In this document: piece by piece, positions 48,201 to 59,926 of the stretch
Numbering within the stretch: the first letter of the stretch is position 1
Layout: the number at the start of each line of letters is the position of its first letter
From: Hygrocybe punicea
Lineage: Eukaryota > Basidiomycota > Agaricomycetes > Agaricales > Hygrophoraceae
DNA length: 64,000 nt
Reading direction: 5' to 3'
NCBI GenBank assembly: GCA_963556145.1
Contig: OY744469.1
Location: 1,178,001-1,242,000 of the forward strand
Notes under the pieces: generated by a model
What the model saw: only the letters and a program-made list of their open reading frames with translations
Databases searched by the model: none
Told to the model about the DNA's origin: nothing
Made by a program: the position numbers and the translations under genes

Positions 48201-51200
48201 AGAATCCAGTGGCTGGTGCACATTTTTTCCACTTTATGGTCCAACTTTTTATCAAACATGTGTTGGGTGTGGATAATAATCATCCTGGCATATATGGTGA
48301 TACTTCTGCTTATTATGGCACAGTTGAGCAACAAGGACGTCTCACATTACATCTTCATATCTTGATTTGGATTTGTGGTTGCCTGACACCACAAGAGATC
48401 AGAAAGCGGATATTGGATCCAAGTTCAGATTTTCAGAAGAATATTGTTGAGTATCTAGAAAGTACACATGTTGGTGAATTTCTTACTGGACCACAAGAAG
48501 AAGTGTTGAAAAATATCAATGATGCTTCATGTTCCACAGATTATTTGGATCCAACACAGACTTTACCAGAACCACCCCCAAAGCAATGTTCTAAAAAGTG
48601 TGGCAAATGCAACCAATGTCAAGATTTGAAAACTTGGGAGGATAAGTTTAAATCTGTAGTTGATGATATTTTGGCTAAATCAAACATACATCATTGTTCC
48701 ACCAACAGAAATAAAGATGGTTCTCAGCATAAATCCTGGCAGTACATTGGATGCATGGATAATAAGTGGGGAAAATGTAAAGCACGATTTCCTCGTCCTG
48801 TATTCAGCCAGACTGAAGTGGATCCTACAACTGGAGCTCTTAATATGAAGAAAGCAGAGCCAATGATAAACACATTTACCCCTCTGCTTACATATTTATT
48901 CCAGTCCAACACAGATGTAACAAGTCTGAAATCTGGAACAGCAATTAAAGCTGTAATACTTTATGTATCTGATTATATTACCAAAATTGCTTTGAAAACT
49001 CATGTTATATTTGATACAATTCGAGCAATGTTTCAGAAGAACAGTGAAATGATAGGTGGTCATGAAACTCAAAAGGAAAAAGCACGTCAACTTATGACAA
49101 AAATTGTAAATAACCTGAGTGCAAAGATGGAAATTGGATCACCCATGGCTTGCATGTATCTTTTACGCAACCCTGACCATTACACAAACTTTCACTTTGC
49201 TCCATTCTATTGGCAGAGTTATCTTCATGAGGCACGTGAGGCCTGGAATCCAGATGATAGCAGAGAACATGTTGGAAAGGTAGCTTTAATCAAACACAGA
49301 GGTCACATTGTTGGATTATCACCTGTTTTTGATTATATATATCGTCCCTCTGAACTGGCAGGTATGTGCTTGTATGATTGGATAAGCCGTTGTAAACGTG
49401 AAAAGCTTCCAAAATCTAAGTTGATTACAAAAGAAAATGGGGGTAATGTTGCTGATGAAAGCATAATTTCTGATACATCTCATGTATCTCAGTATGATAG
49501 AGATGGGTCTGATACTGAAGAACAACATCAGACTGGTTTGTCTTGCGATCATTTAAAATCTGATGAAATAAATGACTCTGTGCAGAAAGTGGATGAAAAG
49601 ACAGAGACAACTTCTCCTGCTGGCCTATTTGTCTTTCTTGACAATCATTCACTTCACAAATCACATGCAACTCGTTGTGTGCAGAAGGAGAGTGCACAAA
49701 TTCCAACATTTGTGGGAGCTACATTACCACGATGTGACCAAGGTGATCGTGAATATTACTGTTCAGCAATGCTTGCATTATTTCGACCTTGGCGCTCTGG
49801 ATATGACTTAAAAACCAAAGATCAATCTTGGGATGAGTCATTTTTAAAATTTGAGTTTAGTCAAAGACAAAGGGAGCTGATGGACAATTTCAATATAAAA
49901 TATGAGTGTCTTGATGCACGTGATGACTTCCATGCACAGCTTCAAAAGGGTTCAGTGGTATTACCAAGTTGGTCTGATGATTATGATCTGATATTAAACC
50001 ACAAACATTCAGAACAACTACTTGATGACTTTCAGAACAACAATGAACTGGCAGAGTTACATGAGGAGTTCAATGCTGACTTTAATGAAACTGGTAAGCA
50101 TGAGAAGAAACGTCAAGTTGACATAGCAACTATGCGAGCAGTAATGACTCAAACAGGTTGGACAGAGGCTATCCTTCTGAAGTCATCAGATGTTCAGTTA
50201 CCAGTACCTGAAATAATACAAACAGGGAGTCAGTGGAAAGCTGATGTGCAGAAGAAAAGACAAGACCTACTTGAAAACAGAGTTGAAAACTTGCCAAGTC
50301 ATGCTAATGAATCTCTAACATGCAAACAAGGCAATCTTTCAAGATATAACAATGTAAAAATTGTTGATAAGTCATATCTTGAGCAAGGCTATCACTCTGG
50401 TATCTCTAGATCAACAATGGACAACATTGTGAAAGACTTCCAACTGAATGTAGAACAGCAAAGAGCATTTTACATTGTTGCAAATCATGCATCCAATAGA
50501 AAATTTGAGCAATTGAAAATGTATATTGGTGATATGGGTGGCACAGGTAAAACCCAGGTTTTGAAGGCTTTGGTACAGCTTTTTAATGTGAATAATGAAA
50601 AACACCGTTTTGTGATAGTTGCCCCTACTGGAACAGCTGTGGCTCTGCTAGCAGGATCTACATATCATTACATGTTTGGATTAAATGAGAATTCTAGTGA
50701 CCATATATCAAACAATCAGATTGCACAGTTGGAGTCACGATTACAAGGTGTTAATTATATTTTTTTTGATGAGGTGTCAATGTTATCTTGTCGAGATATG
50801 TATCGTATCAGTGTAAGAATGGCCAAAATTTTCAATGAAACAGAAGTGCCTTTTGGTGGATTAAACATGATATTTGCAGGAGACTTTGCTCAACTACCCC
50901 CTGCACTAGGACATGAACATGCATCTCTCTATAGTAGAACAGTTGGTGGCAGATCTACTAGCCACACAGATCAGGAAGCTGCCATTGGAAAAGCTTTGTG
51001 GCACCAAGTCACAACTGTTGTTATACTAAGAGAAAACATGAGACAACGACAACAGACAAAGGAAGATGCTCAACTACGACAAGTCCTTACAAATATGCGA
51101 TACAAAGCTTGTACTCTGGAAGATCTCGTCTTTTTGTGATCACATGTTTCTAGTAATTTACCTGGTCATTTGTCAATCAATGATGAAGAATTCAGACAAG

Positions 51201-53140
51201 TCTCTATAATCACTGCTCTCAACATTCACAAAGATGAAATTAATCGTCTTGGGTCATTGAGATTTTCAAAGGAGATAGGTCAGCCATTGACTGACTTTTT
51301 TTCTGATGACTCAATTCGTTCACAGGAAAGGCAAAAAAAGAGGCATTCATCTTGCCTTGTTGTAAGTCACAACACTACCATATCAGATAATGTTCAAGAG
51401 ATTCTGTGGAATCAACCACATAGTTCTAACTCCAAATGTATACCTGGCAAACTATCTTTGTGTGTTGGAATGCCAGTGATTATTTGAAATAATAGTGCAA
51501 CTGAACTATGTATCACCAGAGGTCAAGAAGGCACTGTTTATTGCTGGCAGTCTGCAATAGGTTCCAGAGGTCAGAGAATTCTGGATACTTTGTTTATAAA
51601 ACTGCACAATCCACCACAGAATGTTAAATTAAATGGATTACCTGAGAATGTTGTTCCATTAACAAGGACAAGTGTTACTATTGATTGTGCTTTACCTGAT
51701 GATTCTTCTATGACTCTTTCCCGTAGTCAAGTGGAAGTACTTCCTAATTTCTCAATGACAGACTATTCCTCACAAGGAAAAACTAGGCCTAATAATCCAG
51801 TGGACCTTAACAATAGTCGTTCTCATCAGTCTTATTACACTGCATTGTCACGAAGTGCATCAGCTGCTGGTACAGTTATTTTGCAGGGATTTGATGCAAA
51901 GAAGATAACAGGAGGTGCATCTGGTGCATTGCGTCAAGAATTCCGTGAACTGGAGCTTCTAGATGAGATAGTTCGTTTGAGATATGAATGTAAGTTGGAC
52001 AAGTCTGTTGTTGGTGATCGCAGGAATTCACTGATACATACTTTCAGAACATGGAAAGGAGAATATTATGTACCTGCCAATGTGCACAAAGCTATTCGTT
52101 GGAATAAGTCTGATGTTTTCAATGTAGATTCAATTGTTGATATCCCCTGGAAAATTCTGGGAAAAGCCCAGAAGGGCCAAGAAGTCAGGACTTTAAAGTC
52201 ACGATTTATGCCTGCAGCAGGGACTTCTCCTGCCAAATTTTGTCAGCCATCAGCTGTCAAGAGAAAGGTCAGTGGCTCTCGAGTGGCACCTCAAAAGAAA
52301 AAAGTGAAAACTAATCATGTTGTTGATAGTCTTCCAACAGCCTCTATTAATGTTCCTCAGGGTACTCGTTGGCACAATAACAGTTGTGCATATGACTCAG
52401 TTGTATCCATATTGTATGGTATCTGGCAAGATGACAGAACTCTGTATTCAAATTCTTTTAGAAATTTAAATGGTGAGTTTCTAGGGCTTTTGGTAGATGG
52501 TTTTTCCAGATATTATAATGGTGAGTACTCATTGGAAGATGTTCGTGATCTTTTGAGGCGTCATTTACATCAGCATGCACCACAGAGTTTTCCATGGGGA
52601 AGGGACACTAGTGTTGATGCTATCTTATATATGTTGTTAGCAACTAGAACCCCTGTTCTTTCTTCCAACCTTTCTTGTCCTCAACGTCGTCCTGTTGCTA
52701 GAGATCAATTAGCATTACTGAGTAATTGCAATATAAATGTTGGAGGGATCACTTCTGGATCTATCCAGAGTGACATTGATTTGTTTGTGAATGTCACTGG
52801 TTCAAAGTGCACAACCTGTAATGACTCACTACTCAGGAAATTCAAGTTTGTGTGTTCTCCTCAGATATTAGCCTATCCTGTGTCTGGTGTTAATATGACT
52901 GTTAACCATACCTTGGCAGTACCAGTTGAAGGACAGTTACACCAGTATTGTCTCAGAGGTGTTATATATCATGGTAGTAATCATTTTACCACTCGTTTTA
53001 TTAGTTCAGCAGGTCTTGTTTGGTTTCATGATGGAATTGCCACTGGGAGATCTATGGAATATGAAGGAATGTTAGATGATGTTGTCCTGACTCAATGCAG
53101 GTCAAAACAAGCAAGTATGTCATTGTATGTTTTGGTGTAA
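45224..53140 (+). pseudogene. Helitron Rep-helicase, copy 2, six in-frame TGA stops
   Basis: One continuous frame of 2,639 codons, broken only by TGA at 47090, 47252, 47975, 48182, 51137 and 51485. Copy 1 has an arginine codon at each of the six places. There are no TAA, TAG or frameshifts. Domains as in copy 1: DUF6570-like CxxC region (46748 on, ESGCAVCGEL), HUH motif LHLHILIW at 48347, two-tyrosine motif YVSDYITK at 48961, PIF1 helicase with DMGGTGKTQ near 50533 and FFDEVSML near 50763, and the C-terminal peptidase-like NNSCAYDS at 52377 with YHGSNHF / VWFHDG near 52967. Other CpG-type replacements relative to copy 1 are visible (arginine to tryptophan or cysteine in the DUF6570 region). 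The N-terminal 200 residues do not align with copy 1. Confidence 0.9.
45306..45404 (+). repeat. 18-bp tandem repeat in the Helitron N-terminus
   Basis: Five or so units of ATGTCTACTGTCxxxCAC/T encode M-S-T-V-x-H. Absent from copy 1. Confidence 0.8.
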
Positions 53141-53181
53141 GTTGTATATAATAATCTCATGTCATACAAATTTTTTGAGTA

Positions 53182-53218
53182 GGACTCGGATATGCCGTGC
53201 AAAGCAATGGCCCTCTAG
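53182..53218 (+). mobile_element. Helitron 3' terminus, copy 2
   Basis: GGACTCGGATAT, hairpin GCCGT (53194-53198) with ATGGC (53207-53211), then CCTCTAG. The second stem arm has ATGGC where copy 1 has ACGGC, a CpG transition leaving a G-T pair in the hairpin. Confidence 0.8.
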
Positions 53219-53514
53219 CTCAAGTCACGAAGCTTGCCCAAAATGAGAAAACCAAACAAGGCGGCCACTGAGTTCTCCTTCTCACTGAGGCTCCTTTATG
53301 CTCTACAAGCCTTGCTGAAATGTAGTTAATAGTTGACTAAAAGTATCTAAGTATGCCAGTAGAATATAAAATGAACTCGGATTATGGGATGGAAGCTGAA
53401 TTGTCATGGCAACAAAAACCCTCAGGACCTAGCAGTGCTAAAACAAGGGTCAACCGGAAGCGCAACTGGCGGTCAACTTGATCCACAGCCTCTGCAGACT
53501 CTGATCCATTCACC

Positions 53515-54012
53515 ATGAACAAATGTTTGCGTATGTCTCAATCCACCAATGTGGTTCTAGAAATATCATCAGATGATGGGACCCCGCAGCCTGCACCTCT
53601 CCCACAAATCAACACAGAGCCAGCATCACCCCACCCTTTCAAACTCACCCATCATTCAACCACCACCACAGAAACTGAAAGCACCTCAAGTGGCAGCTTG
53701 TGTACCTCCAATCCGCTCAAGATAGTTTGGCCATGAGATTTCTATGTGGTTGACATTGTTAATGGTTTCTTGGCATGTGAGGAAGTTGATGGGGCACAGG
53801 TTGCTCAGGTTTTCAGCAGGCACTTCATGTCCCCTTTTGGCGCTCTACCTACTATGAGAACAAGAAGCGATGGAAATCCATGCCACAGGCCACCAAAAAC
53901 AATGCTTCCAAGGCTGACCATTTGGCTAGAAGGTTGTGGTCAGTGTTTGTCATGGGGATTCCTTCCCAGTGGGAAGGGACCAATGCATGCAAGATGGTGG
54001 TAGCACGTTCGG
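53515..54012 (+). pseudogene. Unknown basidiomycete ORF family, decayed
   Basis: Reads through Ser/Thr/Pro-rich sequence to KIVWP, TGA at 53734, DFYVVDIVNGF, VAQVFSRHFMSPF, then a 1-bp frameshift into RSTYYENKKRWKSMPQATK and RRLWSVFVMGIPSQWEG. The stop sits where P-R-D would be expected (CGA to TGA). I recall similar DFYVVDIVxGF proteins in agaricomycetes but know no function. Confidence 0.45.
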
Positions 54013-54473
54013 TGAGTATTAGCACACAGGAGAGCTCAGATTAGTTCATTTATATCCTTACTATTTGTTCATGCCCTCATCCATGTCATTTGTATTGTGT
54101 AATTTATCAATTTTATTGTTGTGCCAATGAGACATTGCTTGAGAACATATATTGCTACATTTACAATGCAGGCCAGCTACTGGGACCTCTTCCCTCTTTC
54201 GCCAGCTTGGCCTTTGTGATCCAATTTCGCTGCAAGATCATTTCATTGAGAAAAAAGTCATACCCAGTAACATCTCACAACATATCGCATGGAAGCCACC
54301 AACCCAAACATTTGTCTGCTCCACAATAGATGAATTGAAATACCAACCCTTGCCATCCTCACCCAGAAGCTCAGGGAACAATGCAGGATTGCAATTCTCT
54401 TGACGGAATGTGTTGCTTTCAGCATGTTTGCATTTGAAGTGGAATACATCAACCGGGAGAGCAATGTTAGTGA

Positions 54474-55118
54474 TAGGGCTGGTCAGGGGTACACCCGCAG
54501 TGCTCTGGGGCTGTACTCGGACTCACACCCATCATGGGTACGTACCCAAGGCCAAAAGTACAGGTATGGCACAGGTTTTGCAGGGGTACAGGAAGAAACA
54601 TGCAAAATACCCCATTTTTACCTGTTTTTGGTGGCTTTTATGGTTATTGTGGACGGAATACTGGCCGGATCCCTTTAGTGTAAAGATACACAATGTTCAT
54701 AATAGTGTGGAGAGTGTTGAGAGCATTTTTACATATTTTTACAAGCAATGATTCTCATTATATCCCTCAAAAACATGCAAAATACCCCATTTTTACCTGT
54801 TTTTGGTGGTCTTGATGATTATTGTGGATGGAATACTGGTCGGATCCCTTTAGTGTAAAGGAACACAATGTTTAGAATAGTGTGGAGAGTGTTGAGAGCA
54901 TTTTTACATATTTTTACAAGGAATGATTCTCATCATATCCCTCAAAAATAGTGAAAAATACCCCCAAAAATTGAGTTTTTGAAGTTTCTTCTCCCAAAAG
55001 AAATACAGCCCATACCAATGTGGGTACTGTGGGTATTCTGAGGCTGGACTCGTACCCTTAACCCGTGGTACCCATACTCTTAACCCCTGGGGGTATTGCA
55101 TACCCTTGACCTGCCCTA
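54474..55118. mobile_element. hAT-type MITE, 8-bp target duplication GTTAGTGA
   Basis: The ends TAGGGCTGGTCAGGGGTAC and (inverted) TAGGGCAGGTCAAGGGTAT form imperfect TIRs. GTTAGTGA flanks both sides (54466-54473 and 55119-55126). No coding sequence. An internal 175-bp tandem duplication makes up half of it. Confidence 0.85.
54598..54947 (+). repeat. ~175-bp tandem duplication inside the MITE
   Basis: ACATGCAAAATACCCC begins each copy at 54598 and 54773. The copies have diverged at several sites, including GGACGG versus GGATGG. Confidence 0.8.
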
Positions 55119-55749
55119 GTTAGTGAAAGCTGGATCATCCTTGATGGCCTTCTTCATGGAGCAGTTGTTGTTGAAGATGTGTGTTGGCATGTGTCCATGG
55201 ATCCGAAATGTTCATTTTATCATTTCCTATAATGATGTTAATCGACAATAACTGATTTCAGATGATGACCTACTGCTACCATGGTGACAGCCTCAGCACC
55301 ATAGAAGGTCTTGCAAGCAAGTATCATCCCACACAGAGCAACAATCAATTGCTTGTTGTGCATTCTTCTCCTGCCAAAGCACACATGAATCTTCTTTGCA
55401 TGGGGCAAAACTTCCAGGCAGTCATCAGGAACAACCTGGTTGTCTGCATTGATGTGAAAGGCTTGTTTGGGTTCATCATCAAGGATTGTATCAATCTCAG
55501 TGGCTACTGCATCATTAGGATGTGTAACTTGTGCACATTTGAGCCATTCTTTAAGCTGGAAGAATGCCTGCCCATGCTTGGTATGAACATGCTCAATCTC
55601 TTAATGGGCAGGATTGTTGCATGTCTTCCTGCCAATTGCCACTGGAGAGGTGCAGTCTACAATAGCACAGACAAAGTTGAGCTCATTGTGCTGTGGGCAA
55701 AAGTGGCTGTGGTTGTTTGCAAGAGGGATATGGCAGTTGTGTTCATGGT

Positions 55750-55906
55750 TCTGAAAAGCCTTTTTTTACTGAAATGATCGCCAATGGGATGTCGTCCTCT
55801 CCAACTCGGAGCCCCAAGAGCAATTTAAGTTCGACCTTGTGACAGAAAGCAGAGCTTTGCATCTTTTGGAAGTTATTGAGAGCATTGACTTGGGGTATGT
55901 GCAAAG
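55750..55906. other. Copy of the 15.4-kb fragment, first half
   Basis: AAAAGCCTTTTTTTACTGAAATGATCGCC onward matches 15460-15615; most differences are CG to TG or CA. It ends at TATGTGCAAAG, where the next element begins; the second half resumes at 57226. Confidence 0.75.
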
Positions 55907-57225
55907 CATCAGTAAAACTACATATCCTCTTTTTGGGCCCTTTTCATCTTTTCCATGGCATGTCTCTTATCCTGGAAAAGGTCAAACCTCTCGTAAAAGT
56001 AGATAAAAGCACATAAAAAAGTTCTCTAAATTGCACTGGTGATCCTATTTTTGCAGGCAATTCAGTGAGAATTTTACAAGATGAAGAAATGCTATATATA
56101 ATATTCTTAATAATCATTCATTGAGTCATCAGATGAGGCAAATAATTAAATACTTTTGATTAGGCTATAATATATTTACAATAGTACTAATACATTGTTA
56201 TTACAGTGCTGTTAAGTCACTAAAAGATGGAGGAATGAACCGAAGCAAGTGCGAGAAATATAAATATGTGTTGGACTTATATATGTTTTGAGGTCACACA
56301 CAGACCATTTGGCAAAGTTTGGCAAAATGGAGTGCCAAACATTGTCACTTGCCACTTTCAGTCAGTTCTGACTTAGTGATTTTCGCCACTGACCTTTGAC
56401 CACAGACATGACAATATAGCAACAGGAAAGATGGCATCGACAAGAAACGACAAGGAGAGGTGTGAGACCACCTGGGCTGATAAGGTACATCTCCAACTGC
56501 TTCACCATCCCCAATCCCCACTAACCAGGGCAGGATGGCACATAGAAGATGCTACCACCACGGCCAACCGGCAGCAGCAGGATGGTGGCAACTACAACCA
56601 CTGCCTACTGGCAGAAGCAGCTGGATGACAACAACAACAATGACTGCAACCATGACTGCTCCAAACTAGCAGCAGTAGGATGATGGTGGCCACCAGCAGC
56701 AGGACAACAATGACGATGACCCACCACCCACTGGCAGCGATGGCTGCAGGATGACATTGGCCATCACCACCGCCAACTGAGGCCAGCAGCAGCAGCACCG
56801 GGATGTCACTGTGCCACAATTGGCAGCAGCAGTGGGGCGACAACCATGATCATGAGCATGACCACCCACTGGCGGCAGCATCGAAATGACAATGATGGTT
56901 GCAACGAAAGACTAGCAAGGACGATGGGGGGCTTCAACTTACTGTCTATAATTAATTATTGATTCAATCTAACTTGTAGTAACTTTTTTTTAAAAAGGAC
57001 TCTAGCTAGAAAAAAGTGTTGAAAGGTAATTCAAAAAAGGTATGACAAAAGCTATGACAACCCAAGAAAAAAGAGTCAAAAGAAAAAAAAGTACAAGAAC
57101 TTTAAACTTTTTCAAGCTGCTCAAATACCGAAAGGTGGAAAAGCCTGAAAAAAGTTGGCAAAAAAATTGAGAAAAAAGGTCAAGGTGTCAAAAGTGCAAA
57201 AAAAGGGGATGTAAATTTACTGATG
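55907..57225. mobile_element. 1.3-kb TIR element inserted in the copied fragment
   Basis: Left end CATCAGTAAAACTACAT, right end inverted CATCAGTAAATTTACAT; the similarity extends about 35 bp. The flanks join to restore the fragment seen intact at 15.4 kb, with at most a 2-bp AG duplication. The interior has no transposase. It contains a CAGCAG/ACCACC-rich tract (56560-56880) and an A-rich tract (57000-57210). Confidence 0.75.
56560..56880. repeat. Imperfect CAGCAG / ACAACAAT trinucleotide-rich tract
   Basis: Low-complexity triplet-rich sequence. The ORFs on both strands (His/Ser-rich, or Ala/Val/Leu-rich on minus) are by-products. Confidence 0.7.
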
Positions 57226-57320
57226 AGAGTGGACAGGAGACCTTGAGTCCAACCAGGTTTGAGGTGTATTGGTGGCGATTTGAAGGTGACCATCATTTGG
57301 CATTCAAGTTAGTGATGCAC
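57226..57320. other. Copy of the 15.4-kb fragment, second half
   Basis: AGAGTGGACAGGAGACCTTGAG onward matches 15616-15710, up to CATTCAAGTTAGTG. Downstream it passes into AGTGTTGTCAAGGTCAA, possibly another element end. Confidence 0.75.
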
Positions 57321-57978
57321 AGTGTTGTCAAGGTCAATATGACCCTGGTCTATAATGGGTTGGGTCAGAGTGGTCGGTCTGTATGACCAGACTGGTCAAT
57401 TGGATCAACATTGGTCAATGCCTTTTTTGGACAAGTTAACGACTTCAAAATATATCTAGAATAAATATTCCTTATTTGGGTTGAACTTCATCCCCCGATG
57501 CCTCCCAAAAGCTGGGCATGAGACCACTTCTATATGGATGGTCAAAAATACAAGAATAACAAGTTTGACTCAAATGCCTGGTGTAACACTGTCTGCTATC
57601 AAGAATGGCAGACTTCCGGGCATCAGACAGTGTTGCAGTTGCATATGGATTGTGTAACTGTGGTCGGAGTGAAGTTGAGCTAAGGGTAGAAGGTGAAATG
57701 ACACATACTAGCCTGAGAGGTGGGGCTGATGCATTCCCTATGTAGCATTAAAGCAGGGTGTAATGCAGGGTAAACCTGACAAAACCATGATACGACACTT
57801 GATAAAGTACACCAAGGTTAGCCCAGACGTCCGAGACAAAGCAAAGCAAGCAAAGAATAAGGATCAAAATGAAAATATACCTCCTGTTCACATGTCCATA
57901 ACCCCTTCTCTATCTCGTGCTGGGACTCCTGCTCTATCTTGACCTCCTCTCAGTTTCATCCAGCTGTGGTCCGGGTCT

Positions 57979-59120
57979 TTGAACCCAGATTCATCTGCAA
58001 TCCCATGCCCTGTAAAACGACAGCGCACTGATGAGTGGAGTGCAAACAAACAGGAAGAGTTTTCAGCAGATTTGTTGAAAGTCTTTGTGTCAGCAGGGAT
58101 TTCATGGAATGCAGCAAATGATCCTGAGATACACCTATTCCACAAGAAGTGGATACCTGGGTCAAAAACACCAGATCAATGTGTCTTATCTGGATGGCTT
58201 CTTGATAAGGAGGCAACAGATGCTGAGGGTTGGATGCAAAAGAGAATGGAAGGGAAACTTGCAACAGGACAATGCAATGGGTCGAAAAATGTAGTGAGGG
58301 CCTCCATTGTTGCTTCTATGGTGACGGTTGAAGGAGAGGTAAGCCTACTAGAGTCTTTCAATGGCTAGATTGCGTTTATCATTTGATAGGCCTACCTTAT
58401 GCGGACACATGATGTCTCTGCTGGGCAGAAGACTGGTGAATTCCTACTTGGCCTTGTGCTTGATGATATCCAGTATATTGAGACAAAATATGGAGTCATT
58501 GTCATTGCATTCTGCATGGATGATGGAGGTGATGTGAGGAAAACGAGACAACTCTTGTTTATTTGAATGCAATGGCTAATCATCCTCCTCTGTTGGGCAC
58601 ATCAAATGAACCTCATTGTTGGTGATTACCTGAAGCTCCAAATTGATTTCCTTCAATGCATCAACCAGGCTGTGGAAGTTGTGAAATGGTTCAACAATCA
58701 CAGCTGTGCACTTGGCCTCATTCGAGTAGAACAAGAAATTACATACCAGAAGGCTCTCGCTCTCATACTACCTGTTATTACTCGATGGACAGCCCACTAT
58801 CTCCGCTGTCATCGCTTGTTGGAGATCTTGACCACTGTTCATGCATGTGGACTTTGTCACAAGGACACGCTCTTGCTATGTGCTGGGAACAAAGCAGATG
58901 CAAAGGCCAAGGCCAGGTCAATCATTGCAACAACACAGGATGACATCTTTTGGACATGACTAGCTAAGTGTGCAATTATCTGGCTTTAAATGAACAAAAG
59001 GCTGATGGTCATTGCAAAGAGTGAAAACCCATCTGGAGCCTTTCACAATTGCCACCCTTGCTGTGCAAGCACCTGATGCCAAGCTCCCTGTTGTTCCCAG
59101 CCAGATTCTCATGACCGGTG
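57979..59120 (+). pseudogene. hAT-like transposase remnant (RNase H-like core)
   Basis: Exon 1, 57979-58337, reads NDPEIHLFHKKWIPGSKTPD, LLDKEATDAEGWMQ, GKLATGQCNGSKNV; after an intron (GTAAGC...GATAG) it continues with THDVSAGQKTGEFLLG, then TGA at 58564, WLIILLCWAHQMNLIVGDY, VVKWFNNHSCALGLI, LILPVITRWTAHY, and a TGA at 58957 after DDIFWT. A further piece (RVKTHLEPFTIATLAVQAPD) follows across a plausible intron at 58968-59020. Both TGAs sit where arginine is expected in relatives I remember. It belongs to a large agaricomycete hAT-type family, unlike the one at 29.9 kb. Confidence 0.7.
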
Positions 59121-59377
59121 ACTGAGGTCACAGCCACTTTTGGCCTCAGGTCACTGTCTCGCTCTCACTGGCGGTCACAGCATTTGTGTCGTCGCCAGCG
59201 CTCGGTCACAGCTCGTTTGGCACGCCAGGTCACCACTCCTTGTGTCTTGCTCATCATCTCCCTCTGTTGACATCTCTTCCTTGGGAATGTATGTTCATTT
59301 TAAACCTTTCTACTTTGTGAATTGACTTTTTATATATATGTCAATCACATACAGTCTGCTCACTTTGCTATCCCCAG

Positions 59378-59666
59378 CTACATACCCAAAGAGATTTCTG
59401 GAGTTTTCATTTCCATCCAGGCACACTTTCCGAGCCTGGCATTCTCCATCCATGTAGCTCTCTTCAACGTTGGCCAGGGCATCTGGAAACCTTTCCTTGA
59501 CCTCACTCCAGAGGACATACAGGTTTGTCTCGACACAAATGTCATGGCCGCATTTGTGTTTTCCAGGGAAGCCATCTTGTGGTTCAAGGAGAGTCACATC
59601 AACACCAAGGGAAAACTGGGTGGTAGAGGCAAATGGGGTACATTGATGTTTACGAGCACAGAATGA
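59378..59666 (+). pseudogene. Short-chain dehydrogenase/reductase fragment
   Basis: About 95 residues: VALFNVGQGIWKPFLDLTPEDI, DTNVMAAFVFSREAILWFKE, then a low-complexity GKLGGRGKW and GTLMFTSTE. This matches the central part of classical SDR enzymes (N-A/V-G then the strand before the catalytic serine). The cofactor motif and the catalytic YxxxK are absent. Probably a captured or dead gene piece. Confidence 0.55.
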
Positions 59667-59926
59667 GCTTTGCACAACTTGGTTGGACTGTGCTCCTGTC
59701 TCAAATGAATGTCTTACTTTTCTTTTCTTTTTCATTTGATATTGAGAGAGGTGGGATTACTTGTACGCATATATTACACAAAAATTATCAGGGCATTATA
59801 GAGGTTAGATATTATACAACTATTCATTAGGCTTTCCATGCTTTGATTTATTTCGCCCTGCAATGGTTGGTGCACACTTTTTATTTTGCTGAGTGGTTGA
59901 CATGTCAGGAAGCGGCACAGAAGGTA

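Larger units (their letters stand above)
54100..55760 (-). pseudogene. KDZ transposase fragment with CxC-type cysteine cluster, interrupted by a MITE
   Basis: From 55760 down: HSHFCPQHNELNFVCAIVDC, ATGRKTCNNPAH-like cluster with a TAA after AH, then KKIHVCFGRRRMHNKQLIV, FYGAEAVTMVA, an intron-like gap, HIFNNNCSMKKAIKDDPAF, then after the MITE IALPVDVFHFKCKH, FRQENCNPALFPEL, KGWYFNSSIVEQTNVW and GGFHAICCEM, followed by a 1-bp frameshift into FFLNEMILQRN. This is the order in KDZ elements with a CxC cysteine cluster. The 645-bp insertion at 54474-55118 splits it exactly between codons for N and I once one target copy is removed. Confidence 0.75.

Noticed and set aside
45224..53140. UGA read as an amino acid in Helitron copy 2
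   Set aside because: Six TGAs all at arginine sites could suggest recoding, but copy 1 uses AGA/CGA/CGT there and normal genes in the window end in TGA. CpG decay is simpler.
54598..54947. 175-bp duplication as LTRs
   Set aside because: The copies are directly adjacent with nothing between, and lie inside a MITE with its own TIRs and target duplication.
55262..55777. 171-residue plus ORF
   Set aside because: Antisense of the KDZ transposase fragment, which is the frame with recognisable motifs.
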